The notes under the pieces were generated by a model. It had not been told where the DNA came from, searched no databases, and was given only the letters and a program-made list of their open reading frames with translations. Shown in pieces: positions 43,816 through 52,982 of a stretch of DNA of 64,000 nt (the stretch's first letter is position 1; the number at the start of each line of letters is the position of its first letter). Position numbers and translations under genes: made by a program. Source of the DNA: Mycobacterium sp. MS1601 (GTDB lineage Bacteria > Actinomycetota > Actinomycetes > Mycobacteriales > Mycobacteriaceae); the NCBI RefSeq assembly GCF_001984215.1, contig NZ_CP019420.1:3410001-3474000 (forward strand), written 5' to 3'.

Positions 43816-46461
43816 GTGATCAGCGGTGACGCGCTGACCGGGCGGGACAGTGAACTGACGGCCATGCGCCGTGCGCTCAGCGGGGCGGGCAACTACTCCG
43901 GAGTGGTGATTGCGGGTGCCGCCGGAGTCGGCAAGACTCGGCTGGCCCGCGAGCAGTTGGCGCAGGCCGCCGCTACCGGCGTGCGCACCAGCTGGATAGT
44001 GGCTACCGCCTCGGCGCGTCCCATCCCGTTGGGTGCCTTCAGCGCAGCCGTGGGCGACGCCGCCACCGAGCCTGCTCCGAGCGTGCGGCGTGTCATCAGT
44101 TCGCTTGTCGCCCAGCAACGCACCGGCAAGGTGCTGATCGGGGTCGACGACGCCCATCTGCTCGACTGCTTCTCTGCGCATGTGGTGCACCAGCTGGCGC
44201 AGACGCGGGAAGCGCGGCTGGTCGTCACTGTTCGCACCGGTGCCGAGGCCCCGGATGCCATCAAGGCATTGTGGAAGGACGGCCTGCTGGCCCGGCTGGA
44301 CCTGGAGCCGCTGTCGCCGGAATCCACCAGGGCCATGGTCGAATCCATTCTCGGCGGGCCCATGGATGCCCGTAGCGCGCAACGGTTCTGGAGGCTCACC
44401 GGCGGCAACGCCCTGTTCCTGCAACAGCTCGCCAAAGACCAGGCGTCCGCTGGCAATCTCCGTCAGGTTGCGGGTGTGTGGATCTGGCACGGTGGTGTGG
44501 CCGTCTCGCAGAGCATGAGTGATCTGGTGGGCACCCAGCTCGACCAGTTGCCACCGGAGCTGGCGCTGGTGGTCGACAGCCTGTCGCAGTGCGAGCCGCT
44601 GGACGTGGACCTGCTGACCGAGCTGGTGGGCCGCGGCAACCTCGAGATCGCCGAGCGGATGCATCTCATCACCGTCGAGCGCACCGGCGCCGGACTGCAG
44701 GCGCGGCTGGCTCATCCGCTGTTCGGGGAACTGCGGCGGGCACGCGCGGGTGAGATGTATCTGTCGAAGGTCCGTGGCCGGTTGGCGGGTCGGCTGGCAG
44801 GTGGCGCCGACAGGGATCCGCAGGCCGTGGTGCGCCGGGCGCTGCTCAACCTCGAGTCGGACCTGCCGCCGGACGCCGAGTTGTACCTGGATGCCGCCCG
44901 GCACACCATGCGGCTGCTGGATCTCGATCTCGCCGAACGGTTTGCCGCCGAATCCGCCAAGTCCGGCTCGGCCGAGGCGGTCGAGATCCGTGCGGTCAAC
45001 CGCTTCCTGGCGGGCAGCGGTCAGGAGGCCGAAGACCTGCTGTGTGAGCTGAGCCGCGACGGCACCAGCGACAGCCACCGGTGGGCGGTGCTGCGGGCCG
45101 CCAACCTGATCTGGATGATGGCCGATCCGCACGCCGCAGGAGACATCCTGGCCGCCCTGGCCGCCGGGGCGGAGACCCAGACCGAGCAGATGTCGCGGTT
45201 CGCTGTCGAAGCCTGCCTGGACGCGGTACTGGCTCGCTGCTCGGATGCCGAGCAGAAGGCAAGGGCCGCTCTGGATTCCGGCTTGCTCTCGGATCTGGAG
45301 CACCTGCTGGCGTCGGTGGCGCTGATGATGGCGTGCGGTGCGCTGGGCCATGCCGAGGACATCACGCCCGTGGCGCTTGCGTCACTGGATCGGGCTGCCA
45401 CGTCGCATGAGAGCGCGCACATGCGGTTCTGGTTCGGCGGTGTGTACGCCCGGGCGTGCCGGCTCACCGGGCGCATCGAGGACTGCGCACGTGCCGCCGA
45501 TGTGTTGTCAGAGCTTGCCAGGGACATGCCGGGGCTGGCGTACGCCAACCTGGTGTTCCTGTTGGGCAGCGCAGAACTGATGCGCGGCGACCTGTCGGTT
45601 GCGGCTAGGCTTCTGCACGAAGCGCTGGCTGGCGTCGAGAACCACGGCATCACAACGGGTTTGAAGCCGGCATGCACCTTCGCGCTGGCCGAGACGCACG
45701 CCAAGCTGGGTCAGGCCAGGGCCGCGGCGGAGATGCTGGCGGAATTGGACAAGGTGGTGCGGCCCGACTTCCTGTTCATGCAGACGGGTCTGGCCATCGC
45801 GAAGGGCTGGGCGCTGGTGGCGGGCGGCAGGTTGGCCGAAGCCATCGACACGGTGTTGGCCGAGCGGCGGATCGCCGCGGGGCGTGGTCAGCCCACCCAT
45901 GAGCTGGCGTGCCTGCAGGCTGCCACCCAGTGGGGCGCCAGTGAGCAGTTGCCCGAGATCGCGCGCCGAGCCCGGGAACTGGCCAACGAACTCAAGTTGC
46001 CATTGGCGGATGCTGTTGCCTTGCACGCGGAATCATTGCACCACCGCGATGGCGAAGGGCTGCTGGCCGCCTCTCAGGCGTACCAGGCGGTGGGAGACCG
46101 GGCCACCGCTGCCGACGCGGCAGCGCAGGCGGCCGTCACCTTCACCGGCGCTCAGTCCCGCAGCCGCGGGTTGTTCGCGGCGTCCATCGCCGCGCAATTG
46201 GCCAAGGACTGTGGCGGGCTGTCCACGCCCGCCACCCGCACGCCGCCCACTCCGACACCGCTGACCCCCAAGCAGCGTGAAGTGGCCGAGATGGTGGTGG
46301 CGGGGCTGTCGAACAAGCAGATCGCCGAACGCACCTGCAGTTCGCCCCGCACTGTCGAAGGGCACATCCTGCGGGCCTGCCAGCGTGTGGGGGCATCGTC
46401 GCGGGAAGAACTCGCCGAGATCCTGTGCCGTGGCGGGAACGGAAAACCGGCGTCGGCTTAG
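43816..46461 (+). CDS. LuxR-family regulator with N-terminal AAA-like ATPase (LAL type)
   Basis: The 881-residue protein begins with an NTPase domain: Walker A GAAGVGKTRLAREQ near residue 38 and Walker B VLIGVDDAHLLD near 113. A long alpha-helical (TPR-like) middle follows. It ends with a LuxR HTH (LTPKQREVAEMVVAGLSNKQ, IAERTCSSPRTVEGHILRAC). This is the large ATP-binding LuxR architecture, which integrates a ligand signal. The start is GTG 43816. Its stop overlaps the convergent SDR gene by a few bases. Targets are unknown. Confidence 0.9.
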   Translation: MISGDALTGRDSELTAMRRALSGAGNYSGVVIAGAAGVGKTRLAREQLAQAAATGVRTSWIVATASARPIPLGAFSAAVGDAATEPAPSVRRVISSLVAQQRTGKVLIGVDDAHLLDCFSAHVVHQLAQTREARLVVTVRTGAEAPDAIKALWKDGLLARLDLEPLSPESTRAMVESILGGPMDARSAQRFWRLTGGNALFLQQLAKDQASAGNLRQVAGVWIWHGGVAVSQSMSDLVGTQLDQLPPELALVVDSLSQCEPLDVDLLTELVGRGNLEIAERMHLITVERTGAGLQARLAHPLFGELRRARAGEMYLSKVRGRLAGRLAGGADRDPQAVVRRALLNLESDLPPDAELYLDAARHTMRLLDLDLAERFAAESAKSGSAEAVEIRAVNRFLAGSGQEAEDLLCELSRDGTSDSHRWAVLRAANLIWMMADPHAAGDILAALAAGAETQTEQMSRFAVEACLDAVLARCSDAEQKARAALDSGLLSDLEHLLASVALMMACGALGHAEDITPVALASLDRAATSHESAHMRFWFGGVYARACRLTGRIEDCARAADVLSELARDMPGLAYANLVFLLGSAELMRGDLSVAARLLHEALAGVENHGITTGLKPACTFALAETHAKLGQARAAAEMLAELDKVVRPDFLFMQTGLAIAKGWALVAGGRLAEAIDTVLAERRIAAGRGQPTHELACLQAATQWGASEQLPEIARRARELANELKLPLADAVALHAESLHHRDGEGLLAASQAYQAVGDRATAADAAAQAAVTFTGAQSRSRGLFAASIAAQLAKDCGGLSTPATRTPPTPTPLTPKQREVAEMVVAGLSNKQIAERTCSSPRTVEGHILRACQRVGASSREELAEILCRGGNGKPASA

Positions 46462-47312
46462 TCCTCGACCACCCCGACCGCGCTGTGGGCCCGCTTCTCG
46501 TAGGCGGCCCGCGCTGCGGTGTCGAACTTGAGGAACACGTCGTCGTTGCCGAACTTCTTAGTCAGCCAGCGCCTGCCCCTGGGCGGGAGCAGGGCGGTGA
46601 GTATGCCGACGTACCGCAGCGGACCCGGCACCGACAGGTGGGTGATCTTGGGGTTGTCGAGGGCCTTGATCACGCCGGCGGCGATGTCCTCGGGCTCGAC
46701 GGGCTTCTGGGCGCCGGTGTTCTTGGTGCCGGAGGTCAGCTCGGTGTTGGTAAACGTGGGCATCACCACGCTGACGTGCACGCCCTGTGGGGCGAACTCG
46801 TCGGCCATCGCGGTGGTGAGTCCGACAACGGCGAACTTGGTGCCCGCATAGACCACCTGCCCCGGCAGGGCAAGCAGGCCGGCCAGCGAGGCGATGTTGA
46901 CGATGTGGCCGCTGCGGCGCTTCACCATCTCCGGCAGCACCAGCTGGCTGCCGGTCAGCACGCCGTAGAAGTTGACCTCGACCGAGGTGCGGATCGCCTG
47001 TTCGGTGGCATCGAGGAACGGCCCGATGGGCATCACACCTGCGTTGTTGATCAGGACGTCGATGTGGCCACCCCCGTCGGCTCTGGCCTTGTCGAGGAAC
47101 ACGGCGAAGGACTCGCGGTCGGTGACGTCCACCGGGTAACCGCTGACCTGTCCGAGGCGGTTGAGTTCGGTGACCGATTTGTCTAGGACGGCGACGTCGC
47201 GGTCGCCGACGACCACCCGCGCGCCTCGCGCCAACAGTGCCTTGGCGGTGGCCAGGCCGATTCCGCGGGCGGCTCCGGTGATCACGATGGTCTTGCCTCG
47301 GATGTTGTCCAT
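46458..47312 (-). CDS. Short-chain dehydrogenase/reductase
   Basis: The 284-residue classical SDR has the cofactor motif TIVITGAARGIGLATAKALL, NNAGVMPIG, and a catalytic Ser/Tyr/Lys set in NIASLAGLLALPGQVVYAGTKFAV. The C-terminal extension (PPRGRRWLTKKFGNDDVFLK) is common in mycobacterial SDRs of lipid metabolism. ATG 47312 is preferred over an upstream start, because an operator-like palindrome lies just before it. It is divergent from the GNAT gene. Confidence 0.88.
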   Translation of the reverse strand: MDNIRGKTIVITGAARGIGLATAKALLARGARVVVGDRDVAVLDKSVTELNRLGQVSGYPVDVTDRESFAVFLDKARADGGGHIDVLINNAGVMPIGPFLDATEQAIRTSVEVNFYGVLTGSQLVLPEMVKRRSGHIVNIASLAGLLALPGQVVYAGTKFAVVGLTTAMADEFAPQGVHVSVVMPTFTNTELTSGTKNTGAQKPVEPEDIAAGVIKALDNPKITHLSVPGPLRYVGILTALLPPRGRRWLTKKFGNDDVFLKFDTAARAAYEKRAHSAVGVVED

Positions 47313-47319
47313 GAGGCCG

Positions 47320-47339
47320 AACTTTACACCTGTCAAGTT
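47320..47339. promoter_or_regulatory. 20-bp imperfect palindrome at the SDR promoter
   Basis: AACTTTACACCTGTCAAGTT is palindromic at 8 of 10 pairs. It ends 7 bp upstream of the SDR ATG and includes TTGACA on the minus strand. It looks like an operator for a TetR-type repressor encoded elsewhere. Confidence 0.5.
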
Positions 47340-47437
47340 TTTGGGGACAAGCTCTCGCCACGGCTTTGTTTCGCTCAGGGTGAGTCGAAGGTGACCCCCG
47401 GAATGCATTCGCCGGCGCGGCGTTGGACCCTGGAGTG

Positions 47438-47953
47438 ATGACCGGTCGGGAAGTGCGCTTCGTCCAGGTGGCGCAGGACGACGTGCTGGCCGTGCCGTTG
47501 TTGGCCGAGTTGGCTGCCGAGTACTCACAGCGATACGGCGGCGCCGAGGATGCGCACCTGCACAGCCTGCAGAACTACCCCGCGCACGAGTTTGTCCCGC
47601 CGCACGGTGGTCTGCTCATCGGAGTGGACGCCGAGGGCAGCCCGGTCACCGGCGGCGCCTTTCGTCGCTTCGGTGACGTGGACGGGGAACCCACCGCTGA
47701 ACTGAAACGGATCTGGACGTCGCGCAACGCCCGTCGACAAGGGCTGGCCACGATGATGATGGTCGAACTCGAGGCCGAGATCGCCCGGCGGGGCTATCGC
47801 CGGATCTATCTGATGACCGGCGACCGCCAACCGGAGGCCGAGGGGCTGTACGCCTCGCTGGGCTATCAACGGCTTGATGCCCCACTGCCGACGCAAGGTC
47901 CGGTCTACCCGATTGCCTTTGTCAAGGCTCTGACCCGGGAGGTATCCGCGTGA
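47438..47953 (+). CDS. GNAT-family N-acetyltransferase
   Basis: The 171-residue protein has the GNAT acetyl-CoA loop TSRNARRQGLATMMMVELEA (about residues 92-111) and the C-terminal ERQPEAEGLY-like segment (DRQPEAEGLYASLGYQRLD). The substrate is unknown. It starts at ATG 47438 and its stop overlaps the next gene's GTG (GTGA), so it is co-translated with the LLM oxidoreductase. Confidence 0.88.
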   Translation: MTGREVRFVQVAQDDVLAVPLLAELAAEYSQRYGGAEDAHLHSLQNYPAHEFVPPHGGLLIGVDAEGSPVTGGAFRRFGDVDGEPTAELKRIWTSRNARRQGLATMMMVELEAEIARRGYRRIYLMTGDRQPEAEGLYASLGYQRLDAPLPTQGPVYPIAFVKALTREVSA

Positions 47954-49068
47954 GCGTGCCCTTGTCGATCCTCGATCTGTCGCCGGTGAGTGCTGGTTCC
48001 GATGCGCCGACGGCGCTGCGTAACACTGTCGACCTCGCCCAGCATGCCGAGGTGTGGGGCTTCTCCCGGTACTGGGTGGCCGAGCACCACTTCGTCTCCG
48101 TCGCCAGTTCGGCGCCTGCGGTGTTGATCGGCCAGATTGCGGCCGCCACCAACACTATTCACGTCGGGGCAGCAGCGGTGCAGCTGGGTTTCACCACGGC
48201 CGGCGCTGTGGTCGAGAGCTTCGGTACGCTGGCCGCGTTCCACCCCGGTCGCATCGACCTCGGTGTCGGCAGGTCCGGTCAGTTGCGCACCGAGGCTCAG
48301 AAGAAGCAGACGCCCAAGCCCGTCCCGTCCACCGAATGGCGCGAGGTCGGCGATGTGGTGGTCCCGCCACCGTTCGACGTCGCTGCGTTCCTGCGTGGTG
48401 AACGGCTGCGAGCCACCACAGCGCTGTTGCAGCAACCGGAAGCTGTCGCACCGGATTTCGCCGACCAGGTGGCCGACATTCTCGCGATGCTCGACGGCAC
48501 GCACACGGTATCCGGGTTCGACGTACATGCGGTGCCCGGCGAATGCAGTGGTTTGGTGCCGTGGGTGTTCGGCAGCAGCAGCGGCCAAAGTGCCCAGGTG
48601 GCGGGTCGGTTCGGGCTGCCGTTCGTCGCCAGTTACCACATCACCCCGGCCACCGCGCTCGATGCGATCGCGGCCTACCGCAACGCATTTCGGCCCTCGG
48701 CTGCGCTGGCGCAGCCCTATGTGGTGGTGTCTGCGGACGTGCTGGCTGCCGACGACAGTGCCACCGCGCACCGGTTGGCCTCCAGCTTTGGGCACTGGGT
48801 GTATTCCATCCGCGCCGGTGGAGGTGCGGCGCCCTACCCGGATCCGGCCTCCGTGCCGCCGCTGACCGACGAACAGCGCGCCGTCGTCCTCGACCGCACA
48901 GCGACGCAGTTCGTCGGAGACCCTGCCGAAGTGACAGCCCGCCTGACCGCTCTGCAGCGTGTGGCGGCGGCCGACGAGTTGGTGATCACCTCGGTGGCGC
49001 ACGACCATGCCGACCGGCTGCGCAGCCATCAACTGATCGCCGAGCAGTGGGGTCTGGCCAGCGCGTAG
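47950..49068 (+). CDS. LLM-class flavin-dependent oxidoreductase (LuxA-like)
   Basis: The 372-residue protein belongs to the MsnO8-like LLM family: LSILDLSPVSAGSDAPTALR, WGFSRYWVAEHHFVSVASS, HPGRIDLGVGRSGQ, and a C-terminal FVGDPAEVTARL. These enzymes are FMN or F420 linked. GTG 47950 overlaps the GNAT stop. A functional GNAT/LLM pair is suggested only by the coupling. Confidence 0.87.
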   Translation: MSVPLSILDLSPVSAGSDAPTALRNTVDLAQHAEVWGFSRYWVAEHHFVSVASSAPAVLIGQIAAATNTIHVGAAAVQLGFTTAGAVVESFGTLAAFHPGRIDLGVGRSGQLRTEAQKKQTPKPVPSTEWREVGDVVVPPPFDVAAFLRGERLRATTALLQQPEAVAPDFADQVADILAMLDGTHTVSGFDVHAVPGECSGLVPWVFGSSSGQSAQVAGRFGLPFVASYHITPATALDAIAAYRNAFRPSAALAQPYVVVSADVLAADDSATAHRLASSFGHWVYSIRAGGGAAPYPDPASVPPLTDEQRAVVLDRTATQFVGDPAEVTARLTALQRVAAADELVITSVAHDHADRLRSHQLIAEQWGLASA

Positions 49069-49176
49069 CGGAGTTCGTAGTTATTTAATTGCTATCGCAA
49101 CTAGATATGGTTTTGCAGCTATTTGTGTGTAATGTGAGACCCGCAGCAAACATGAGCGCGGCCAGAGGGGAGCGGG

Positions 49177-49395
49177 GTGACTACTTTTCTTCGGCTCCTC
49201 GGGAACCTACCTGTCCTGGCATCGGTCACGATCGTCGCATGTGTCGCCGCCGCACTGTGGTTCGGCGGGTGGATCGGCACCGTCGTTGTGGTGGTCGGGG
49301 TGTGGATGATGTTCAACGCGGCGATAGTTCTGCGGGCACGCCAGCGTCAGCATGATTGCGCCCCGGTGGGGGAACAGCAGGACACCTGGTCATAG
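49177..49395 (+). CDS. Small two-helix membrane protein
   Basis: The 72-residue product has two hydrophobic segments, LPVLASVTIVACVAAALWFG and IGTVVVVVGVWMMFNAAIVL, and a polar tail. A GTG start at 49177 is preceded by AGAGGGGAG. The 108-bp gap before it contains a distinctly AT-rich stretch (49077-49135), which fits a dedicated promoter. No family is recognised, so this is a plausible but unproven gene. Confidence 0.55.
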   Translation: MTTFLRLLGNLPVLASVTIVACVAAALWFGGWIGTVVVVVGVWMMFNAAIVLRARQRQHDCAPVGEQQDTWS

Positions 49396-49432
49396 CGCGC
49401 GATCCAGTTGCGCAGTGACGCAACGGGTCCGG

Positions 49433-50176
49433 CTACCGGCGCAGCGCCTGATCGGCCATCTCGTGAATGGGTCCGCGCCAGATTTCGCCGTGACCGGGGA
49501 TCAACACGTCGGTCTCCAGCTGGGCGAGGGCGTTCAGGCTTCGGGCGCAACCTTTTTCGTCGTGGTTGAACACCTTGTGCAACAACTGCGGGCCGAGCGT
49601 GGTCGAGGTGGGATGCCCGGTCACCAGTGCATCGCCGCTGACCAGCATCCCGTCCACCACGTAGGAGCAGTGGCCGCCGGTGTGTCCGGGCGTCGGGATG
49701 GCCTGCGGCTGACCCGGCAGGGTGGCCGCGATCTCACTGCTGAACACCTCGGCGGTCGGAATTCCGTCGTGGACGAAGGCCCCCTTGCGGACGATCTCGA
49801 GTGACCACGCCAGCCATCGCGGCCGCCAAACCTGCAGAACGACGTCCACCGGCGAGGCCTGCTCGAGGTACTCACGCTTCGCGTGGCCCACCTCGTCGGC
49901 ATGACAGAAGACCGGGGTGCCGTACTGGGCGGCAAACCAGATTGCGGTACCAAAGTGGTCAATGTGCGCATGTGTCAACAGGATTGCCCGCAGATCGGCG
50001 ATGTCGTAACCGACCTGGCGGATGGTGGCCAGAACCTCGTCGCGCTGCGCCGGATAGCCGGCGTCGATGAGGATCAGGCCGTCGTCGCCGGTCACCAGTG
50101 TCCAGTTCACCAGGCGGGTGCGCGCGAGGTACACGGTGTCGCTCACCTGGATCAGGTTGTTCTCCAAGGCCGCCAT
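49433..50176 (-). CDS. Metallo-beta-lactamase-fold hydrolase (Rv0406c-like)
   Basis: The 247-residue protein has the MBL zinc motif [11 protein letters not shown] (HxHxDH) near residue 72, with [26 protein letters not shown] and LIPGHGEIW supplying the other ligands. It resembles glyoxalase-II/lactonase-like hydrolases. ATG 50176 is chosen over 50218. It is divergent from fgd1 by 94 bp, just as Rv0406c is beside fgd1 in M. tuberculosis. Confidence 0.92.
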   Translation of the reverse strand: MAALENNLIQVSDTVYLARTRLVNWTLVTGDDGLILIDAGYPAQRDEVLATIRQVGYDIADLRAILLTHAHIDHFGTAIWFAAQYGTPVFCHADEVGHAKREYLEQASPVDVVLQVWRPRWLAWSLEIVRKGAFVHDGIPTAEVFSSEIAATLPGQPQAIPTPGHTGGHCSYVVDGMLVSGDALVTGHPTSTTLGPQLLHKVFNHDEKGCARSLNALAQLETDVLIPGHGEIWRGPIHEMADQALRR

Positions 50177-50270
50177 GGCTGGGAGTTTAACGGTGTCTGC
50201 GGCATCGGTCGGGGCCACAAGACTGCACCGCCGCGGGCTCCCATACCAAGCGAGGAGTAGAAATGAAACC

Positions 50271-51281
50271 GTGGCTGAACTGAAATTGGGTTACAAGGCG
50301 TCGGCGGAGCAGTTTGCGCCGCGTGAGTTGGTGGAGTTGGCGGTGTTGGCTGAGTCGCATGGGATGGATAGTGCGACGGTCAGTGATCATTTCCAGCCGT
50401 GGCGTCATGAGGGTGGGCATGCGCCGTGGTCGTTGGCGTGGATGACGGCGGTGGGGGAGCGTACTGAGCGGTTGCTGTTGGGGACGTCGGTGTTGACGCC
50501 GACGTTTCGGTATAACCCGGCGGTGGTTGCGCAGGCGTTTGCCACGATGGGGTGTTTGTATCCGGGCCGGGTTTTCTTGGGTGTGGGTACGGGTGAGGCG
50601 CTCAATGAGATTGCGACGGGTTTTACCGGTGAGTGGCCGGAGTTCAGGGAGCGGTTTGCCCGGTTGCGGGAGTCGGTGCGGTTGATGCGGGAGTTGTGGT
50701 TGGGGGATCGGGTCGATTTTGAGGGTGAGTATTACAGGACCAAGGGTGCCTCGATTTATGACGTGCCTGAGGGTGGTGTTCCGATTTACATTGCTGCGGG
50801 TGGGCCGCAGGTGGCCAAGTACGCCGGTCGTGCTGGTGATGGGTTTATCTGTACTTCGGGTAAGGGCGAGGAGTTGTATAGGGACAAGTTGATTCCGGCG
50901 ATGCGTGAGGGTGCTGAGGCGGCGGGTAAGGATCCTGATGGTGTGGACCGGATGATCGAGATCAAGATTTCCTATGACACTGATCCTGAGGCAGCACTGG
51001 AGAACACCCGCTTCTGGGCGCCGCTGTCACTGACCGCCGAGCAGAAGCACTCCATCGACGACCCGATCGAGATGGAGAAAGCCGCCGACGCGCTGCCCAT
51101 CGAGCAGGTCGCCAAACGCTGGATCGTGGCCTCCGACCCGGATGAGGCCGTGGCCAAGGTCAAGGACTACGTGGACTGGGGTCTCAACCACCTGGTGTTT
51201 CATGCCCCGGGTCATGATCAGCGCCGGTTCCTGGAGCTGTTCCAACGCGACCTGGAACCCCGCCTACGCAAGCTGGGCTGA
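50271..51281 (+). CDS. fgd1: F420-dependent glucose-6-phosphate dehydrogenase
   Basis: The 336-residue enzyme oxidises glucose-6-phosphate to 6-phosphogluconolactone and reduces cofactor F420, the main F420H2 source in mycobacteria. His40 and Trp44 (SDHFQPW) and Glu109 (GTGEALNE) match the known catalytic and F420-binding residues. The sequence is co-linear with the tuberculosis protein throughout, beginning [15 protein letters not shown] at GTG 50271 with GAGGAG upstream. Codon use changes abruptly near 50990: before it Leu is almost always TTG, with many GT- and T-ending codons, while after it C-ending codons and CTG dominate as elsewhere in the window. The stop abuts the convergent gene's stop (TGA|TCA). 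Confidence 0.97.
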   Translation: MAELKLGYKASAEQFAPRELVELAVLAESHGMDSATVSDHFQPWRHEGGHAPWSLAWMTAVGERTERLLLGTSVLTPTFRYNPAVVAQAFATMGCLYPGRVFLGVGTGEALNEIATGFTGEWPEFRERFARLRESVRLMRELWLGDRVDFEGEYYRTKGASIYDVPEGGVPIYIAAGGPQVAKYAGRAGDGFICTSGKGEELYRDKLIPAMREGAEAAGKDPDGVDRMIEIKISYDTDPEAALENTRFWAPLSLTAEQKHSIDDPIEMEKAADALPIEQVAKRWIVASDPDEAVAKVKDYVDWGLNHLVFHAPGHDQRRFLELFQRDLEPRLRKLG

Positions 51282-52982
51282 TCAGCCGCCAGGCCTGGGT
51301 GACACAGTCGGGTCGTCGGGTTCCTCGACGCGGTACAGCCGCCACTGACGACCCGACTGCCCGGCGACGTGGACCAGTGTTCCGAGGCCGGCGCCGTCAT
51401 TCCAGATCGTCGGATACCGTTGGGTGATCGCGTCTTTCGCCGCGTTGCCTGCCGGATCCGACACCAGGATGTAGCGCACTCCGAATTTCCACGGCCGGTT
51501 CAGCGCCGCGGTGAAGTCATAGTCGCTGGTGACCAGGAACTGCTTGGGATTATCGGAGGCCAGCCACACCGGCGAACTGATGAAGGTGTCGGTCAGCACC
51601 GCCCCGGCGGGGAGATTCTGCCGGTCCAGCCAGCCGGCCAGCAGCTGATCCGAAGCCATCAGCTGCCGGTACTTCTCGGGTGGGTAGTTCTGCGGATCGA
51701 TCAGCGAATTGAGCCCCAGCAGCAGTGGCTGATTCGTCGTGTTCGCGCGGTGCAGCATCGAGTGGGCCGTGACGGGAAATCCGACCAACACCGAGGCGAC
51801 CAACAACCCCGCTGCCACTCGCGTCCACGCGGTGTCGAGGCGCCACATGCGGGCGGCGTCGGCGTTCGGAAGCCAGCAGACCAACGCAATGACGATCACC
51901 AAAGGTATTGCGGGCATGTAGAACCGAAACCAGCCGAACGTCGCCATTGAGTAGTGGCCCCAGGCCGCGAACACCAACACGGCACCGAAAGTGACCACCG
52001 GAACCAGGACGTCGGTGCGCCTCCGGAGCGCGGCGGCTACTGCGGCGAGCACCACGGCAAGGCCGACGAACGGTTGCATGCCGAACAAACGCTGACCGAC
52101 CACGTATCCGTTGGCGTTCGTCGCCAGTCCACCGCGCTCGAGGGCCGTGGCGATCTGACTGGCATTGCCGTACTGGGACGAAATGGTGGCGAACAGCTCA
52201 CCGGTGACGATCCACGATGTCAACGCCCACAACCCGACGGCCAGCACGACAGGCATGAGCACGATCATTGCGCTCGAAGCTGCTGAGTGCCAGCGTGTTT
52301 CGCGGGGTGCTCGAGTGAACGTAATCCACGCCACCAGGGCGGCGGCTCCGCACGCCGCGGGCACCATCTCATAGCGGGTCAGATATCCGACGCCCAGGGC
52401 AATTCCCGCTACCGCGAGATCACCGACATGCTGGGTCTCGACCCACAGCAGCAGCCTGCGGGTGCACCACAGCAGGCAGAACAGCATGGCGGCCTCGCTC
52501 ATGCCGGACGCGCCGTAGACGACGACGAACGGATTCAGTGCGAAGCAGCACACGGCTACCCACAACCAGACTCGGCCCACGTTGCGGTCCAACGCAATCC
52601 GGCGGATCAGCACCGCAGCACCGGCCATGAAAGCGGCGCTCTGCATGATGCCGGCGAGCCCGTAGCTGCGTAACTCCGGCCACCAGTGGCTCAACGGCAG
52701 CAACGGGATCTGCACCAGGCTGGGTAACGGATTCCACACGAAGCCGACGGCGCCGAGGTGGGGGTCACGGCTCATCACTGTGTACGCCGCGTTGGCCACC
52801 CGGCTGAAGGCGTCGGGCTCGTAGAGGTCATACCGCAGCGCCATCACCGCCCCGGCGGTGAAATATGCTGCGGCCAAGGTCAGGAACAGCGCGAACCCGG
52901 GCCACCGAGAGTCCTGCCGTCCCGGTGCCCGCTCGACGCCCGGCCCCGGGGTGGCCGGGGCCGGAAGCGAGAGGGTGCTCAC
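51282..52982 (-). CDS. GT39-like polytopic membrane protein
   Basis: The 566-residue protein has about 10-12 membrane helices. An acidic loop after TM1 (ALRYDLYEPDAFSRVANAAY) and GASGMSEAAMLFCLLWCTRRLLL resemble GT-C (GT39/ArnT-like) lipid-linked sugar transferases. The C-terminal ~130 residues are extracytoplasmic (LIDPQNYPPEKYRQLM to WRLYRVEEPD). GTG 52982 overlaps the BcsB-like stop (GTGA), so it is the last gene of the polysaccharide-like operon. The transferase call is moderate; a regulatory or flippase role is possible. Confidence 0.75.
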   Translation of the reverse strand: MSTLSLPAPATPGPGVERAPGRQDSRWPGFALFLTLAAAYFTAGAVMALRYDLYEPDAFSRVANAAYTVMSRDPHLGAVGFVWNPLPSLVQIPLLPLSHWWPELRSYGLAGIMQSAAFMAGAAVLIRRIALDRNVGRVWLWVAVCCFALNPFVVVYGASGMSEAAMLFCLLWCTRRLLLWVETQHVGDLAVAGIALGVGYLTRYEMVPAACGAAALVAWITFTRAPRETRWHSAASSAMIVLMPVVLAVGLWALTSWIVTGELFATISSQYGNASQIATALERGGLATNANGYVVGQRLFGMQPFVGLAVVLAAVAAALRRRTDVLVPVVTFGAVLVFAAWGHYSMATFGWFRFYMPAIPLVIVIALVCWLPNADAARMWRLDTAWTRVAAGLLVASVLVGFPVTAHSMLHRANTTNQPLLLGLNSLIDPQNYPPEKYRQLMASDQLLAGWLDRQNLPAGAVLTDTFISSPVWLASDNPKQFLVTSDYDFTAALNRPWKFGVRYILVSDPAGNAAKDAITQRYPTIWNDGAGLGTLVHVAGQSGRQWRLYRVEEPDDPTVSPRPGG

